Below, piece by piece: positions 11,676-22,772 of a DNA stretch of 64,000 nucleotides. Positions within the stretch are counted from its first letter, which is position 1, and each line of letters opens with the position of its first letter. A model generated the notes under the pieces. The model was not told the DNA's origin. It searched no databases and saw only the letters and a program-made list of their open reading frames with translations. The DNA comes from Citrus sinensis (taxonomy: Eukaryota; Streptophyta; Magnoliopsida; Sapindales; Rutaceae). Where the stretch lies: contig NC_068557.1 of assembly GCF_022201045.2 (NCBI RefSeq), positions 30,915,501 through 30,979,500 on the forward strand, given 5' to 3'. A program made the position numbers and the translations under genes.

Positions 11676-13877
11676 CTTTATCTGAATACTCTAATGGATC
11701 TTCTTCACATGAGATTTTAGTTCATGGGCAATGGAAATACAAGAAAATTAACTTTTAATTACAATACCTTTTATCACTTGAATTTTCTATATTTGTAAGC
11801 AACGTGTTTCTGATTTTCAGAAGTTTAGTCAAAGCTTCTTTTATGTTGATCCTCTCCTCTGCAGACTCTCTTGTACATTGCATAGCCAAACTCAAGACTG
11901 ATGATACACACTGTTCCTTTGCTGTCAAATACGCATCCTCTTTTTGCAGTAAATTGATGTCCACAACATTGATAATTTTACCATGCAAGGAATCATTAAC
12001 CCGACTCTTCAAGCTTATTTCCCCGACAAACAATTCATCAGTTGGCTTCTTCTTCGTAAAAGTTTCCATCAGTATGATGCCATAGCTGTAAACATCTCCC
12101 TTTCTTGATAGTTTCCATTCTCATCCGTACTCTGTGTATAATATGAATTACATCGTTAGATAAATCAATAATCTTTTGAAAGGAAAAGAAAAAAGTCAAT
12201 AACATGGGAATCTCAACAGCAAGCAAAAGTTTTGAATTTGAAAAACCTGGTGCCATATAACCAATTGTAGCGAGAGTCTGCGTTTGAGTCATAGATGTTT
12301 CGTCACCTAAGAGCTTCGAAATGCCAAAATCACTCAAACAGGCAACCGTGCTTTCATTTAGCAATATGTTACTAGGATTTAAATCACAATGGATAATAGG
12401 AGTGGGGTGATCATAATGAAGATATTCCAACGCTGAAGCAACATCAATCACCATGTTCAGTCTTTGTAGAATGTCGAAACTGCGGTTCTTATTGTACATC
12501 CAATTCTCCAGGCTGCCATTAGGCATGTATTCTAATACCAATGCTTTAAAATGATCACTTGAACAAGTGCTGATGATTTTGACAAGATTACGATGGCGAA
12601 TACTTCCTAGAATTTCACATTCAGCATCAAAACTTCTAAGAGTCCCTTCAAGCTCAAGGTTAAATACCTTTACTGCGATCTGCATCCCATCTGAGAGTGT
12701 TCCCTTGTAAACCGAACCAAAACTCCCTTTACCAAGTAGATTGTTTTCACTAAACCCATCTGTTGCTCGAAAAAGTTCCTGGTATGAAATTCTTCTCCAT
12801 GTTACTTCAGGCGACATTTCTTCATCAATTTGCAATCCAGTGTTTCTTTTTCGTCTTCTGATAAGCACAACTGAAAGAGACAGAACGAGTAATATTGATG
12901 CAGCAATTGGAAAAACATAAATAAATATATTCTTATGGGTTTTCCTTGCTATCTTATTACTTTTGGCTTTGCAAGCAGGGAATTTCAGCTCGGGGGCACC
13001 ACATAATCCCTTATTTCCCACGAACGATTGAGATGAGAAATTTGTAAATGGCCCTCCGTGAGGAACTTGTCCTTGCAGTCCATTGAAAGACAAATTTAAA
13101 AACTTGAGAAGCGAGAGTGCTTTCAACGAATTCGGGATTTCTCCAGATAGATTATTACTAGACATATCCAAGAAGTTCAGGCTAGTCAAGCCGCCTAATG
13201 AATCAGGAATTGAGCCTTGAAATTTGTTTTCCGCCAAGGAGAGATGCTGCATATTCTTTAGGTCTCCAATTGAGCTTGGGATTTCACCTGACAAGTCATT
13301 TCTTGATAAATCTATTTTTGTCACAACCTTCAAATTCCCAATCTCCACTGGCAGAGTTCCATTAAGAGAATTTGATGACAAGTTGACATTCAGGATATCT
13401 CTAAGGCTCCACAAAGATGAGGGAATTACAGAAGTCAGTCTGTTGAATCCCAGTGAAAGGGTTCTCAGAGAAATGAGACTATCTAAGCATTGCGGTAGCG
13501 ACCCATTTAGCTCATTGCCATCCGAGTAGAATTCACTTAAACTCCGCAAACCACAAAGATCAGTAGTAATTGATCCTTGTAATTTGTTATGCTGAAGATA
13601 CAAACCTTGGAGCTTTTGCAATCTTCCAATTGCTTTGGGAATGGATCCTGTGAGTTCATTTGTCTCCAGGTGCAATGTTGTCAAGTTGTTTAAGTTGCCA
13701 ATTTCTGATGGAATGCTTCCCTTAATGTTGCAAGCAGATAAATACAGCACGTCCATAGCATTTGAGAGATTTCCAATAGAAATTGGCAGGACACCGCTGA
13801 GGGGATTCTCTGACAGAATTAATTTTCTCAAGTCTTTGCAATTTGTCAAAGAAGTGAGAAAGCCAAGTTCATCATAG

Positions 13878-14542
13878 GGATGGCAAAATCCTCCACGGGT
13901 TTGGGCCCCATGGAGCCCCACCCCAAATGGAAAAAATTTTGATTAATTTTGGGGAATGGAGTGGGGAGTGGGGGGAAAATAATCCCCAAATTCTTAATGG
14001 GGTGGGGTTTGGTTTTGTACTCCCCACCCCAATCCCCATTATATATAAATATATTTTTAATTCTTGTTTAATAATTTTTATTTTATCAATTATAATGTCA
14101 ATTAATAATTTTTTTTTTAATTTTTATGCAACATAAACAATATATGAATGAAAGAAAATCCTATAATATTTTTCAACTCTGAAACATTGTTATATTTTCT
14201 TTTTTTTTTTAAGGTGCTACGCTCTTTAAATATTTTTCACTTTTAATATCATTTTAAGATATTGTTTCAAATTTTTAGATATTTTTTTAAAAGAATTTAA
14301 ATACTTTATAATATGATGATGATTTTATTTTAAATCTCTAATTTTTAACTTACTAAAATAATATATTTATACATATTATAAAATAGATAAATGAGGGATG
14401 GGGTGGGGATGGGGAAATCATTCCCTACATGGGGATTCTCCATCCCCACCCCACTAAATTTATTGGGGAATGGGGTGGGGAATGGAGGCAAAAATTTCTA
14501 ACGGGGTGGGGAATGGGATAGGCCTCCCCACCCCCACCCCAC
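13878..14542. mobile_element. hAT-like nonautonomous element inside the LRR exon
   Basis: The exon sequence TTCATCATAG occurs at both edges (13868-13877 and 14543-14552). Removing the insert plus one copy rejoins the LRR frame as SFGYDELGFLTSLTNC. The left end reads TAGGGATGGCAAAA, close to the Ac/Ds terminal sequence, and the right end in complement reads TGGGGTGGG. Both ends carry many short G-rich/C-rich subterminal repeats (GGGGTGGGGAATGG type), and the middle is AT-rich with no transposase. If the element starts at the TAG, the duplication is the 8 bp typical of hAT, with one mismatch. The last bases of the ends are therefore ambiguous by 2-3 nt. Confidence 0.85.
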
Positions 14543-15186
14543 TTCATCATAGCCAAAAGATACAGCTATCAAATTATTTGCCCCAAAATTGAGCCATTGG
14601 AGGTATCTCAAATTACCAAGTGAGTTGGGAATGAAGCCAGAGAATAAGTTATAGGGCATGTCAATGAGAGTAAGCATAGAAGCATTGGAGATAGAGCTAG
14701 GGATAGGTCCAGTGAGTCTGTTTCCTCCAAGGATAAGTTGTTGCAGGTTTGGAAGCGAATGGCCAATGTTTGACGGGAGATTGCCTAAGAGGTTATTAGC
14801 AGTTAGTGAAAGGACAGTTAACGAGGAAATATTGATGATTTCGGGCGGGATAACACCAGTAAGTCTATTACTTGATAAAGCTAATACTTGCAGACCTTGT
14901 ATTTCACCTGCCACGTCATGAATAATGGTGCATTAATCTAAATGCTCCAAGTCCCTTCTCACAGAAGTGACCAAACAGGGCAGCAGAAAGAACAAAAGCA
15001 TCTACCAATAAAATCAAACCCAATAAAAGTAAACATATGAATAAGCGGGTATGTATTTGTATAAATATTGCGATTTTTGTAACCATGCATGATTGCAATT
15101 TTTATAACAAAAGTATACATGTATATTAGGATTCTATTAAATTGTCACACGGCTGATGTGATACGCACAATGAACAAATTTAGACT

Positions 15187-15376
15187 TTCTCATAAAGAGA
15201 TCAAATTATTAGTCTGTTAATTCAAGTTGATAAGACTGCCCCCCAAATTTTGACTTAAAAAAAAAAATTATTATATCCATTTCACACACTCATCAGTAAT
15301 TGAAAGATCAATTCTGACAAAATTTGAAAAGGACAATCCTAGGTATAATTTGATCTCATAAAGAGATCAAATTATT
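15187..15376. repeat. Pair of direct repeats, 23 bp
   Basis: TCTCATAAAGAGATCAAATT (extending to 23 bases with ATT) occurs at about 15188-15210 and again at 15354-15376, 166 bases apart. Both lie in the non-LRR segment of the pseudogene. Origin is unknown. Confidence 0.7.
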
Positions 15377-15457
15377 GTTTGATATTTTTAAAACACGATC
15401 CTAGGTAGAATCTTCCATATACCTTTCTAAAGCATCTAATTGTTGTTTAACTCGATC

Positions 15458-16022
15458 AGGGCAAAGCTATAAAGAAGGCTTAACCCTGGCTGTAGGCGGG
15501 GTTAGTTTCTTGAAAAAACTAATTAATTAATTATAAATTTATTCTTTTTAAGAACTTATAGTAAAATATAAAAACTTGTTTAAATTTTTGACTAATTGAT
15601 CTAATTATCCAAAGTTTAAATTCTTTAAAAGTCAGCTGTTCAAGTCATCAAGTTACCACCTCATGAGTGACAGTCAGCTTCTGCTGCACTCGGATGCTCA
15701 TACTGTTTTTAAATTAGTTATTAGCTTATACTTTTGTCAAATATTTTTGATAAAATAATTAATAATTCTCTAATGTATTATTATTGCACACAATATAATT
15801 CAGATACGATAATATATGAGTTTTCTTTTTTGAAGAATCGGATAAAATTTTATCGATAGTGTTTTTTTTTTATGTATTGTACTTTTATAGTTTTATTATT
15901 AGTTTTTTACTTGTCTAGTATATTTTAATAATTTCATTTGTATATAAATTTTTTTTTTGAGAAGTAATTGAATTTAAAAAAAATATAGCCCACCTAAAAA
16001 AATAGTGATAGCTTCGCCATTG
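15458..16022. mobile_element. hAT-like nonautonomous element, 565 bp
   Basis: The left end AGGGCAAAGCTAT pairs with the complement of the right end, CAATGGCGAAGCTAT. The flanks AACTCGATC (15449-15457) and AACTTGATC (16023-16031) look like a 9-bp target duplication with one change, or 8 bp if one base belongs to the element. The interior is AT-rich with no coding capacity. It is nested in the non-LRR segment of the receptor-kinase pseudogene. Confidence 0.6.
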
Positions 16023-16993
16023 AACTTGATCTAGCGCAGTGGAGACTCATAATTACACCCATAGAAAAACCTAAAACGTACCTGTCAGGTTGGTATAGAC
16101 GAGATATAGTCCCTTGAGCATGGTTATGTTCCCAATTTCTATAGGAATGCTTCCTATGAAATTATTGACGGACAACGATAGAATTTTTAGCTGTTTGCAT
16201 TCAAATAAAGTTGATGGGATTTGTCCTGAAAGCTGGTTATACGCCAAATGAAGCTCTTCCAAGTGGGAAGAAACCTGAACATATTCTCAGGGAGGGCACC
16301 GGCCAGGCTGTTGTACTGCATATCAATGTTTTGCAATGAAGATGTGTTGTAGATGGAGGGCATGGGACCTGAAAACTGGTTGTTACTGAGATCAATAGCC
16401 AACAGTGAAGGTATGTTCAAGATCGAGGATGGCACGTGACCCTGAAGCTGGTTAAAGCTGAGATCAAGAGTGAGCAATGAAGATATGTTGCAAATGGAAG
16501 GTGGGATTGTTCCTATGAAACTGTTACCATCTAGATACAGGTGTTCAAGTTTAGGGAAAGAATCCAGCCATGGCGGAATTTCTATGCTGCTGAAGTTGTT
16601 GGATCTAAAGCTAAGATATTTTAACCTGCGCAGATTAGATAACTGAATTGGAAGAGTACCAGAGAAACTATTGTTTGTGACATTTAGCAAACTAAGGAAT
16701 GACAGGTTTCCAAGCTCCGGAGGGATGGTGCCTAGTAGACCCATATAAGCAAGATTTAAAGCTGTGACTCTGCGGTGACGGGGGCTGCAAGTGACACCAA
16801 ACCAGTTGCAAACAGAAGTGTTTGTGGACCAGTTGGAGGCCAATACATTGAGAGGATCATTAGTGACGTGAGCTTTCAGGGCAAGAAGAGCTGATTGGTC
16901 TCTGCCGACGTTGGTGACTGCATGAGCGATTCCAAAAGTGAAATAGTACACTAAAAATGCTTCAGCAAGAATGGAAAGACAAGCTTTTGCCAT

Positions 16994-17785
16994 CTGGTAT
17001 TTAGGAATAGAGGTAGATGAAACTGGAAACTTCTGGCAAAGAAGGCGGATTGATGTGGATGCATGAAAAATGAAATTTATTGAGATTATTAAATACAACG
17101 AAGAGGAGAATTCAACGTTAGTATAAAAAATTTGTGAGCGTTATCGGACAATTACAGGATTTGACAAGTGCAACGAAGAGATTAATATAATACGTGAACT
17201 TCAACCCTTCCTTTTCCGGAGCAAACGGTTTGGTCAAGCATTAGAGAACTACTGTTGAAATTATTTATACACAGAGACGCCAAATTAGTCAATTATACTG
17301 TTTACTCTAGAATAGTAGATTATCGTTAGCTCCTTAATTAATTAATTTGTTATCATATTGTTTACTGTCTTGCTTCTTTCCAAAAATTAATTCAGTATGC
17401 TTGCACATTTGTTTTCCTTTATCTTGTTTCGACTCATTTAATCAAACAACAACAGCCGTTCTTTCTTCCAATCCTCTTTAGAGATACTCTCCTTTATTGA
17501 CTAATTTACGTAATAATGATGTTTTCTGCTGGTGACAAAAAGACATTAATCAGGACGTACGTTTACTTATTGAACTTTGAACAGGATGTATAAATTAATA
17601 AATTGGGGGGGGTTAGAACTTAGAACGGAACGGATGGACAAACTGATGTGTTATTTTACATTTTCGAATTTTATTCCAATTCTTTTAAAGATACCGTATA
17701 GATCATCGACTAAGTGTGTGTTTGATACATAAGATTGCGTCGTGGTTTTTGAACTTTATTTGTGAAATTAAATATAGTTTATGGG
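16994..17785. other. 5' flank of the receptor-kinase pseudogene
   Basis: Former promoter region of the minus-strand pseudogene, followed by AT-rich spacer. It contains a G-run at 17610-17617. No gene is seen. Confidence 0.4.
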
Positions 17786-18703
17786 CAGGGACGTAGCCAG
17801 GATTTTGATTGAGCCAGGGCATATTTAAAATCAAACATGACTCGAATGCGCGATTGCTCGTATCATAAGTCCCCATTTGAGAAAATGTATTGTGGGCCCT
17901 ATAAACTCCAAATGGGAGCTTGCCACATGTATAATTGTGCTATTTATAGAGTGCGTCTGTATGCATCTAATTGAAACCCCTATTTAAAGTATAATATATT
18001 TTTAAAAATTTAGATAGCAATATATAACATTACAACTATAATATTCATTGATAATAAATTTACTTATTACAATGGTTCTCCGTGAAAACTCCTCAATGGG
18101 ATTTTATGAGTTGAAAATAATGCATTATCACTATAAGCAAAAATATTTTTTTCAATATACAAGACTAGGTTATTATTTAATTTGCTCTTAAAATCTTTTA
18201 ATAATAACAAAAATATTAATATATTGCAACACACAAAACAAATATGAAATGCATGATAAAATTATAAATTTTAAAACTAGACAAAAGATTAATTAGAAAA
18301 TTAAAAATTAGAATTAGGTAGACTTACAACTTATGGTTCAGTGTTGAAAGACTAAATAATTGATTTTACTTGAATAAAAAATAAAAAGATTAAAGACCGG
18401 TCCATTAACCATTATACTAACATTTTGTTATGATTGTTTTTTATTTTAATATTTGTTCTTGTGTCTTTAATCAAGTTTCATGAAATGTTAATAACTAATT
18501 AAATTATTTATAATTAGAAATTTAAACTAGGGACAATATGAAATATTTTAAAATTACTGGAGTCAATTTTAAATTTTACAATTCAACTGGGGCATTTTTC
18601 ATAAATAACAAAAAAACTACAATTTTTTAGTATCATTATAAAAAAAATTTTAAAGCCAGCTGGGGCCGGTGCCCCACCTCGTCCCATGCTGGCTCCGTCC
18701 CTG
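17786..18703. mobile_element. hAT-type nonautonomous DNA transposon, 918 bp
   Basis: The terminal inverted repeats are CAGGGACGTAGCCAGGAT on the left and, in complement, CAGGGACGGAGCCAGCAT on the right. An identical 8-bp target duplication, TTTATGGG, flanks it at 17778-17785 and 18704-18711. The 8-bp duplication and the CAGGG ends are hallmarks of hAT elements. The interior is AT-rich and I see no transposase frame, so it would need an enzyme supplied from elsewhere. The perfect duplication suggests a fairly recent insertion. Confidence 0.9.
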
Positions 18704-18711
18704 TTTATGGG

Positions 18712-19190
18712 TATTTGATAAGGATCATGACTTTCTATTACAGTTACAAATCAAGTGGAAAAAAAAAATTGACTTAATTATAAACAAAGTGAAACAACTA
18801 TGCAAGAAGTAATATATGAATTTTTATATATAAAAATGGATGGAATTAAATATAACAAATAAAAAATAAAAAACAGCTGTCACAACCCAGCTGTAGCAGC
18901 TGGACACTGTCCCAAATGTTACTTTAAAATGTTGAAACTCAAGAACATATATATTGCCGGGAGAGGGGGTGGAAAATTAAGAGGAAAAATTGACAGCTGA
19001 TTATTTGAAATATATGTATTTTGATGACCTCTGATATGTCATGGACGATGGACTCATATCTAATATCTTCATATTAGTCATTTTTGCGGTGATGCATCAC
19101 CAGTCGCCACTAGAAAGTGTTAGACGTAGGTTGACTTCATTTTACGTCATTAATATAATATTCATCCACGGTGTCTTTACTCAAGTTATC
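18712..19190. other. Spacer, nothing recognised
   Basis: AT-rich, with short A-runs and a CAGCTG-rich patch near 18875-18905. No coding signal and no element ends found. Confidence 0.4.
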
Positions 19191-19950
19191 AAATGATGAT
19201 TAAAATTTTCCATTATATAACCCGGGCACAAGTTGTGAATCGCAAATGCGTTTATGTAAGCATTAGTTATATGTTACGTATGATTCTCCCGCCCGCAAGA
19301 GGCCGGTTTTCGTTTGTTTTGTCAACTTACATTACAATGAGTCGTGTGTGTATTCAAAGTAGGAAAAGGTTGATGTCTGCGTTGGCATGGGCTTCAGTTT
19401 CACGTTCTCAACTGAGCCCAAACAGAACTTCTAAGATCTGGGCCCGGTAGTAGAACATTGGGTCGGATCAAAACGACCCATTGGTTACGTTATTGCTTGA
19501 CAATTGAGCTCCGATTAAATGCTTTGTGCGTACAGTCAGTCAGTCAATCATTTCGGATTGCTCCTGATCCTATGAGATTGTTGCAGCAGCTACGGACCTT
19601 CGATTGGCGAGCCTTTACTGCAAAAATCTCTGAGTGTTGCTGTAGCTCAACATCAAATCAACTCTCTGTTTGAACACGTATCCTTATCTAATTCTTGGCG
19701 GTAATTGTCAAGTTGCTTTACAATCCAGCACCGCAAGACCTGGCTACAGAAGCCTACCAAAGGCTCAGAGCTGCCTCTGTATGAAGACTAGGACCTGCGC
19801 AGCTCCTCTAGCGGAAAAAAAGAAAAAAAGAAAAAGGAAAATACATCTCAATTTTGACTCTGACCAAGACAAACCGACTCACTCCGCCACCTTGGTCAAA
19901 CTTACAATAGTGATTTATGAAGAAATAATAGGTGTAGAAGATTAAAATCA
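19190..19950 (+). other. GC-richer island of unknown nature, possibly a degraded coding remnant
   Basis: Base composition and codon-like texture differ from the AT-rich surroundings. Three short open frames follow one another. Within 19590-19790, segments in different frames read like protein: GEPLLQKSLSVAVAQHQINS near 19610-19675 and LLYNPAPQDLATEAYQRLRA near 19710-19780. I cannot assign a family. It could be an old pseudogene fragment, an unannotated small gene or a noncoding transcript. Confidence 0.3.
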
Positions 19951-21740
19951 TTCAACTCCAAGTGGGCAGAACTCTTTTCACTATGCTTCAGATTTCTGCT
20001 CCGTAATCAAAAAGGCTTCAGGCTAAAGGTTAATAAAGTGACCGAAAGTTAATTTGAAACCCCAAAAATAGTTTTTAATATTGGCTCAGTTTTAGCTTTT
20101 TGAACGGCAAGTTTCTTTTGTCCTTTTTGGAAGAATGAACCTACATGCATCTCTCTATTTAAGAAGTTTACTGTATATATATATATATTAATCAATTGTA
20201 GGTTGACAAATCAATTGTGGATTGACAAATAATTTCTCTCAAGAATATAAATAGAGTAAATATATTTAATTATAAAAATAAAAATTTAGATTATGTTATA
20301 ATGAAATTCATTTAATTTAATAATAATATTAAGAATTTCAACATTTGAGTCTCTACTTAATTTCAATGTCATATGTTATTTTTTTTTTAATGATGGATTT
20401 GATAGGTTATAAAATTATTGAGAAGCCACTATACAATAAATGAATACTATATTAATTGGAAGTTCATTGAGATTTAAATGTTAGGAACTCAAATTGGAAT
20501 TTAAATATTGAGGTGTCTAGCATTTGCTTTAAATTTAATCTATTAAATTCTAAAATATAAAGATTTAATTTGTTTGTAGAAACATAAAAATAAAAAAATA
20601 ATAATAATAATAACTTAAAGGAAACCTAACAATTGGACTTATGAACAAAATATGGGTTGTGAAACAGAATAAATATGAGATTGGATTGAGGTATTTGCAC
20701 AAAGCGAGGATGACATGCGTGGGAGCTTTCTTCACTAAACAAAATCAAAGAATGGGGAATGCGAATGCGAATGCGTCCAGGTGCATGAGAAGCTTTCAAG
20801 TCGTTAGGCGTTTCCAAATAAGCCATGATGACTGAAACAAAGCATGCCAGACTCATTTTTGCTAATGTTTTTCTCATGCTTCTCGCTCTCATCATATCGG
20901 TATCTTAATTAGGTTGCTAATCAGACCACTGTAAAGCAAAAATTTGCCCTTCCAACTCCAATTACTCATTTTATACCCCGACCCAGTAGATTTTGTTTTC
21001 TTTTATTATAGTCCTCCCCTGCCTACAAGAACGAGAAATCAAAAATTTAGTTTATAAGAGGTAATTTAACAATAAATTCAATATAAGTGATCGTAACTTT
21101 AACTCATAAGGCGCAGGAGCTTAAATTTTTCAATCTTATTAAATATTTTAAATAATAAATGTAATTTAGAGGATTGGAATTTTTTTTTTTTTTTCCTAAA
21201 AATCAAGTATGGGCAGTTGACCACAGTTATCCAATGCCAGCTCCCGTCCTCGCCGACCCGTCCTTTGCTATCGTTTGGGAAGCTATTTTTCATTGAACTT
21301 TCCCAATTCCCAGCGTACGCATGCCCTTCCAGAACTCAAGTTGAAAAACCAAATTTCTATTCCTGAAGTTATAAAAAATATTATATTAATTAGAGAAAGC
21401 TTATAAAATATTATAGCTTGCTCCCTAATATAACTAAACGAATCGTTTACAAATGCAACCATCTACTGCATGGGGTATCATAATTGTAAATAAAGTCGTC
21501 TCCAATTCCAAGCTGGTACTGGACCACACAACGTTTAGTTTGCAGATTGGAATTAGATCATCCCATGCCGTTTCAATTTGCGATATTGATGAAATCATTC
21601 TGCGTTGTTGGATTGATTATATGATCTCACGAAACTCGTCATACACAGAATAGGCAAGTTACCATTTAAAGTACTTGTACTTAACAATTTGCTGATCTTT
21701 TATATGATTACCAATTTCAATTTGTGTAAAATTCTGAACT
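19951..21740. other. AT-rich spacer with simple repeats
   Basis: Contains a (TA)n run near 20175-20190, two tandem copies of a 19-base unit around AATCAATTGTAGGTTGACA at 20191-20228, and a (TAA)n tract near 20598-20612. A minus-strand frame at 20626-20895 starts with a hydrophobic stretch (KMSLACFVSVIMAYL), but I have no family for it and do not call it a gene. Confidence 0.45.
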
Positions 21741-21755
21741 ATGGTCGATAATCTT

Positions 21756-22082
21756 TTTTTTTTTAATACTGATTAATTATCATATTACTACATTACACAG
21801 ATATTTACAACTGCTATTATAGTATATATATTACATTGATATTTACAATCAGAAATATATGATTGAGACTTATATTATTACATTGAATTCTGTGAAGTAC
21901 ATGCCCAGACAAATAATCCCTTACAGAAGAGGGATGTCCATACTCCACTCGTATTGCACGAGGGAGAGGAAATTTTTGAAATATTAAACAAATAAGCACG
22001 TTAGCCCCCATAAATGCTTTTGTGGGGGCTTGAACCGCTGCCCTCACAAGCATTGTGAGGGCAGCAGCCCACCACTCCGACC
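21756..22082 (-). mobile_element. tRNA-derived SINE, about 327 bp
   Basis: An identical 15-bp duplication, ATGGTCGATAATCTT, flanks the unit at 21741-21755 and 22083-22097. Read on the minus strand, the head starts GGTCGGAGTGGTGGGCTGCT (A-box-like) and carries a B box GGTTCAAGCCC at 22026-22036, as in tRNA genes read by RNA polymerase III. The tail end is an A-run, seen as T9 just inside the left duplication. Long perfect target duplications plus a poly(A) tail indicate LINE-driven retroposition, probably recent. The middle AT-rich part may be SINE body or captured sequence. Confidence 0.85.
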
Positions 22083-22097
22083 ATGGTCGATAATCTT

Positions 22098-22700
22098 AGT
22101 ATGCTGTAAATGCATGAGTTAAGATTACATATAAGTAAAATAAAAATTAAAAAAAAAATTATCTTAATAAGATAGTCAAATCCAAAACTCTGATCGTTAT
22201 TTTATCTCAATAGTATTACGCCATATAATATAATAATTTTCTCAACCTTTAATTTAATCTAAAATTCTCAAGAAAGTAAGCAGCCTTAGTTGGATATGGT
22301 ATTATTGGGGTTCGACCGGTCAAAACACTTCAACAAACTTGCCGTTTATTTAATTATTGTTTAACGTATATTATAATATATATATATATATATTTTTATG
22401 GTCCAAATTCAAATCCTGTCCTCGTAATTCCATCACCAGAAGAGGGGCACTGTAGGAATTCTAGGAAAAGAGGAAAAATCAAAAAGCGAATAGAACGGAA
22501 AGTAGACAGAGGGGAAGGGGGAAAAAAAAAAAGGGGAAAAAGGAAAAGGAAAACAAAAACAAAAACAAGGGAGGAAAAAGAAGAGCTGGAATCACATGGG
22601 CTTGTTGTGTGTCCTTGGGTCCTCCTTTCTCTCATTCTCCATCGCCACACCATGATCATCATCTTCTCCCTCATCCACCGTTGAAATTTCTCCATTTCTC
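22098..22700. promoter_or_regulatory. BIN2-like promoter and leader
   Basis: AT-rich DNA with a (TA)n tract near 22376-22391, then a purine-rich stretch near 22440-22590, then a pyrimidine-rich leader. No gene is seen. The long minus-strand frame across this region is an artefact of the purine-rich composition. Confidence 0.45.
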
Positions 22701-22707
22701 TTCCATC

Positions 22708-22745
22708 GCTCTCTCTCTCTATCTCTCTCTCTCTCTCTCTCTCTT
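22708..22745. repeat. (CT)n leader microsatellite
   Basis: An almost pure CT tract about 30 bases upstream of the BIN2-like start codon, in the probable 5' UTR. It is likely length-polymorphic. Confidence 0.8.
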
Positions 22746-22772
22746 CACCCCAATTTCTCTCCAAATCTCCCC

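Larger units (their letters stand above)
10956..11756. other. Spacer between kinase relic and pseudogene
   Basis: AT-rich sequence without coding signal. It contains two of the three 3'-flank motif copies (about 11397-11430 and 11638-11675), which suggests that one further gene copy was lost between them. Confidence 0.45.
14907..16084 (-). other. Intron or insertion inside the LRR region of the pseudogene
   Basis: On the minus strand the exon ends CTGACAG then GTACGT, and resumes after GTGGCAG with GTGAAATACAAGG. GT-AG splicing would give NLTGEIQGLQVLALSSN in frame. That LRR would be 17 rather than 24 residues from one conserved Leu block to the next. Subfamily XII genes usually have no intron here. 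I infer either an insertion that removed about 21 bases or an intronised insertion. The segment contains a 565-bp hAT-like element and a repeated 23-mer. Confidence 0.55.
11755..16993 (-). pseudogene. LRR receptor-like kinase, subfamily XII type, disrupted
   Basis: Originally a pattern-recognition-type receptor kinase (FLS2/EFR/Xa21 class). Parts in order: signal peptide from 16993 (MAKACLSILAEAFLVYYFTF); LRRNT cap with CNWFGVTC; about 20 LRRs of the LxxLxLxxNxLxGxIP type; a juxtamembrane anchor (FPIAASILLVLSLSVVLI); a kinase with GKGSFGSVYKG, AVKVF, HCDLNPSNILL (a non-RD kinase, Cys before Asp) and SDFGISK; and a C-terminus with METFTKKKPTDE. Four problems are visible. There is a one-base loss near 16265, where the frame shifts between FRFLP and LEELHLAYNQ. 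A hAT-like element is inserted at 13878-14542. One LRR is about 7 residues short at the 14908/16081 junction. An in-frame TGA follows the kinase intron where EYGREG is expected (about 12128). The kinase intron after YMAP sits where the family has it. Expression of a full receptor is very unlikely. Confidence 0.9.

Noticed and set aside
11755-16993. Several separate LRR and kinase genes instead of one locus
   Set aside because: The pieces are collinear parts of one receptor kinase: the transposon edges rejoin exactly and the LRR series continues across each break.
20626-20895. Small secreted-peptide gene on the minus strand
   Set aside because: A hydrophobic start exists, but there is no family resemblance, cysteine pattern or gene context; kept only as a note in the spacer entry.
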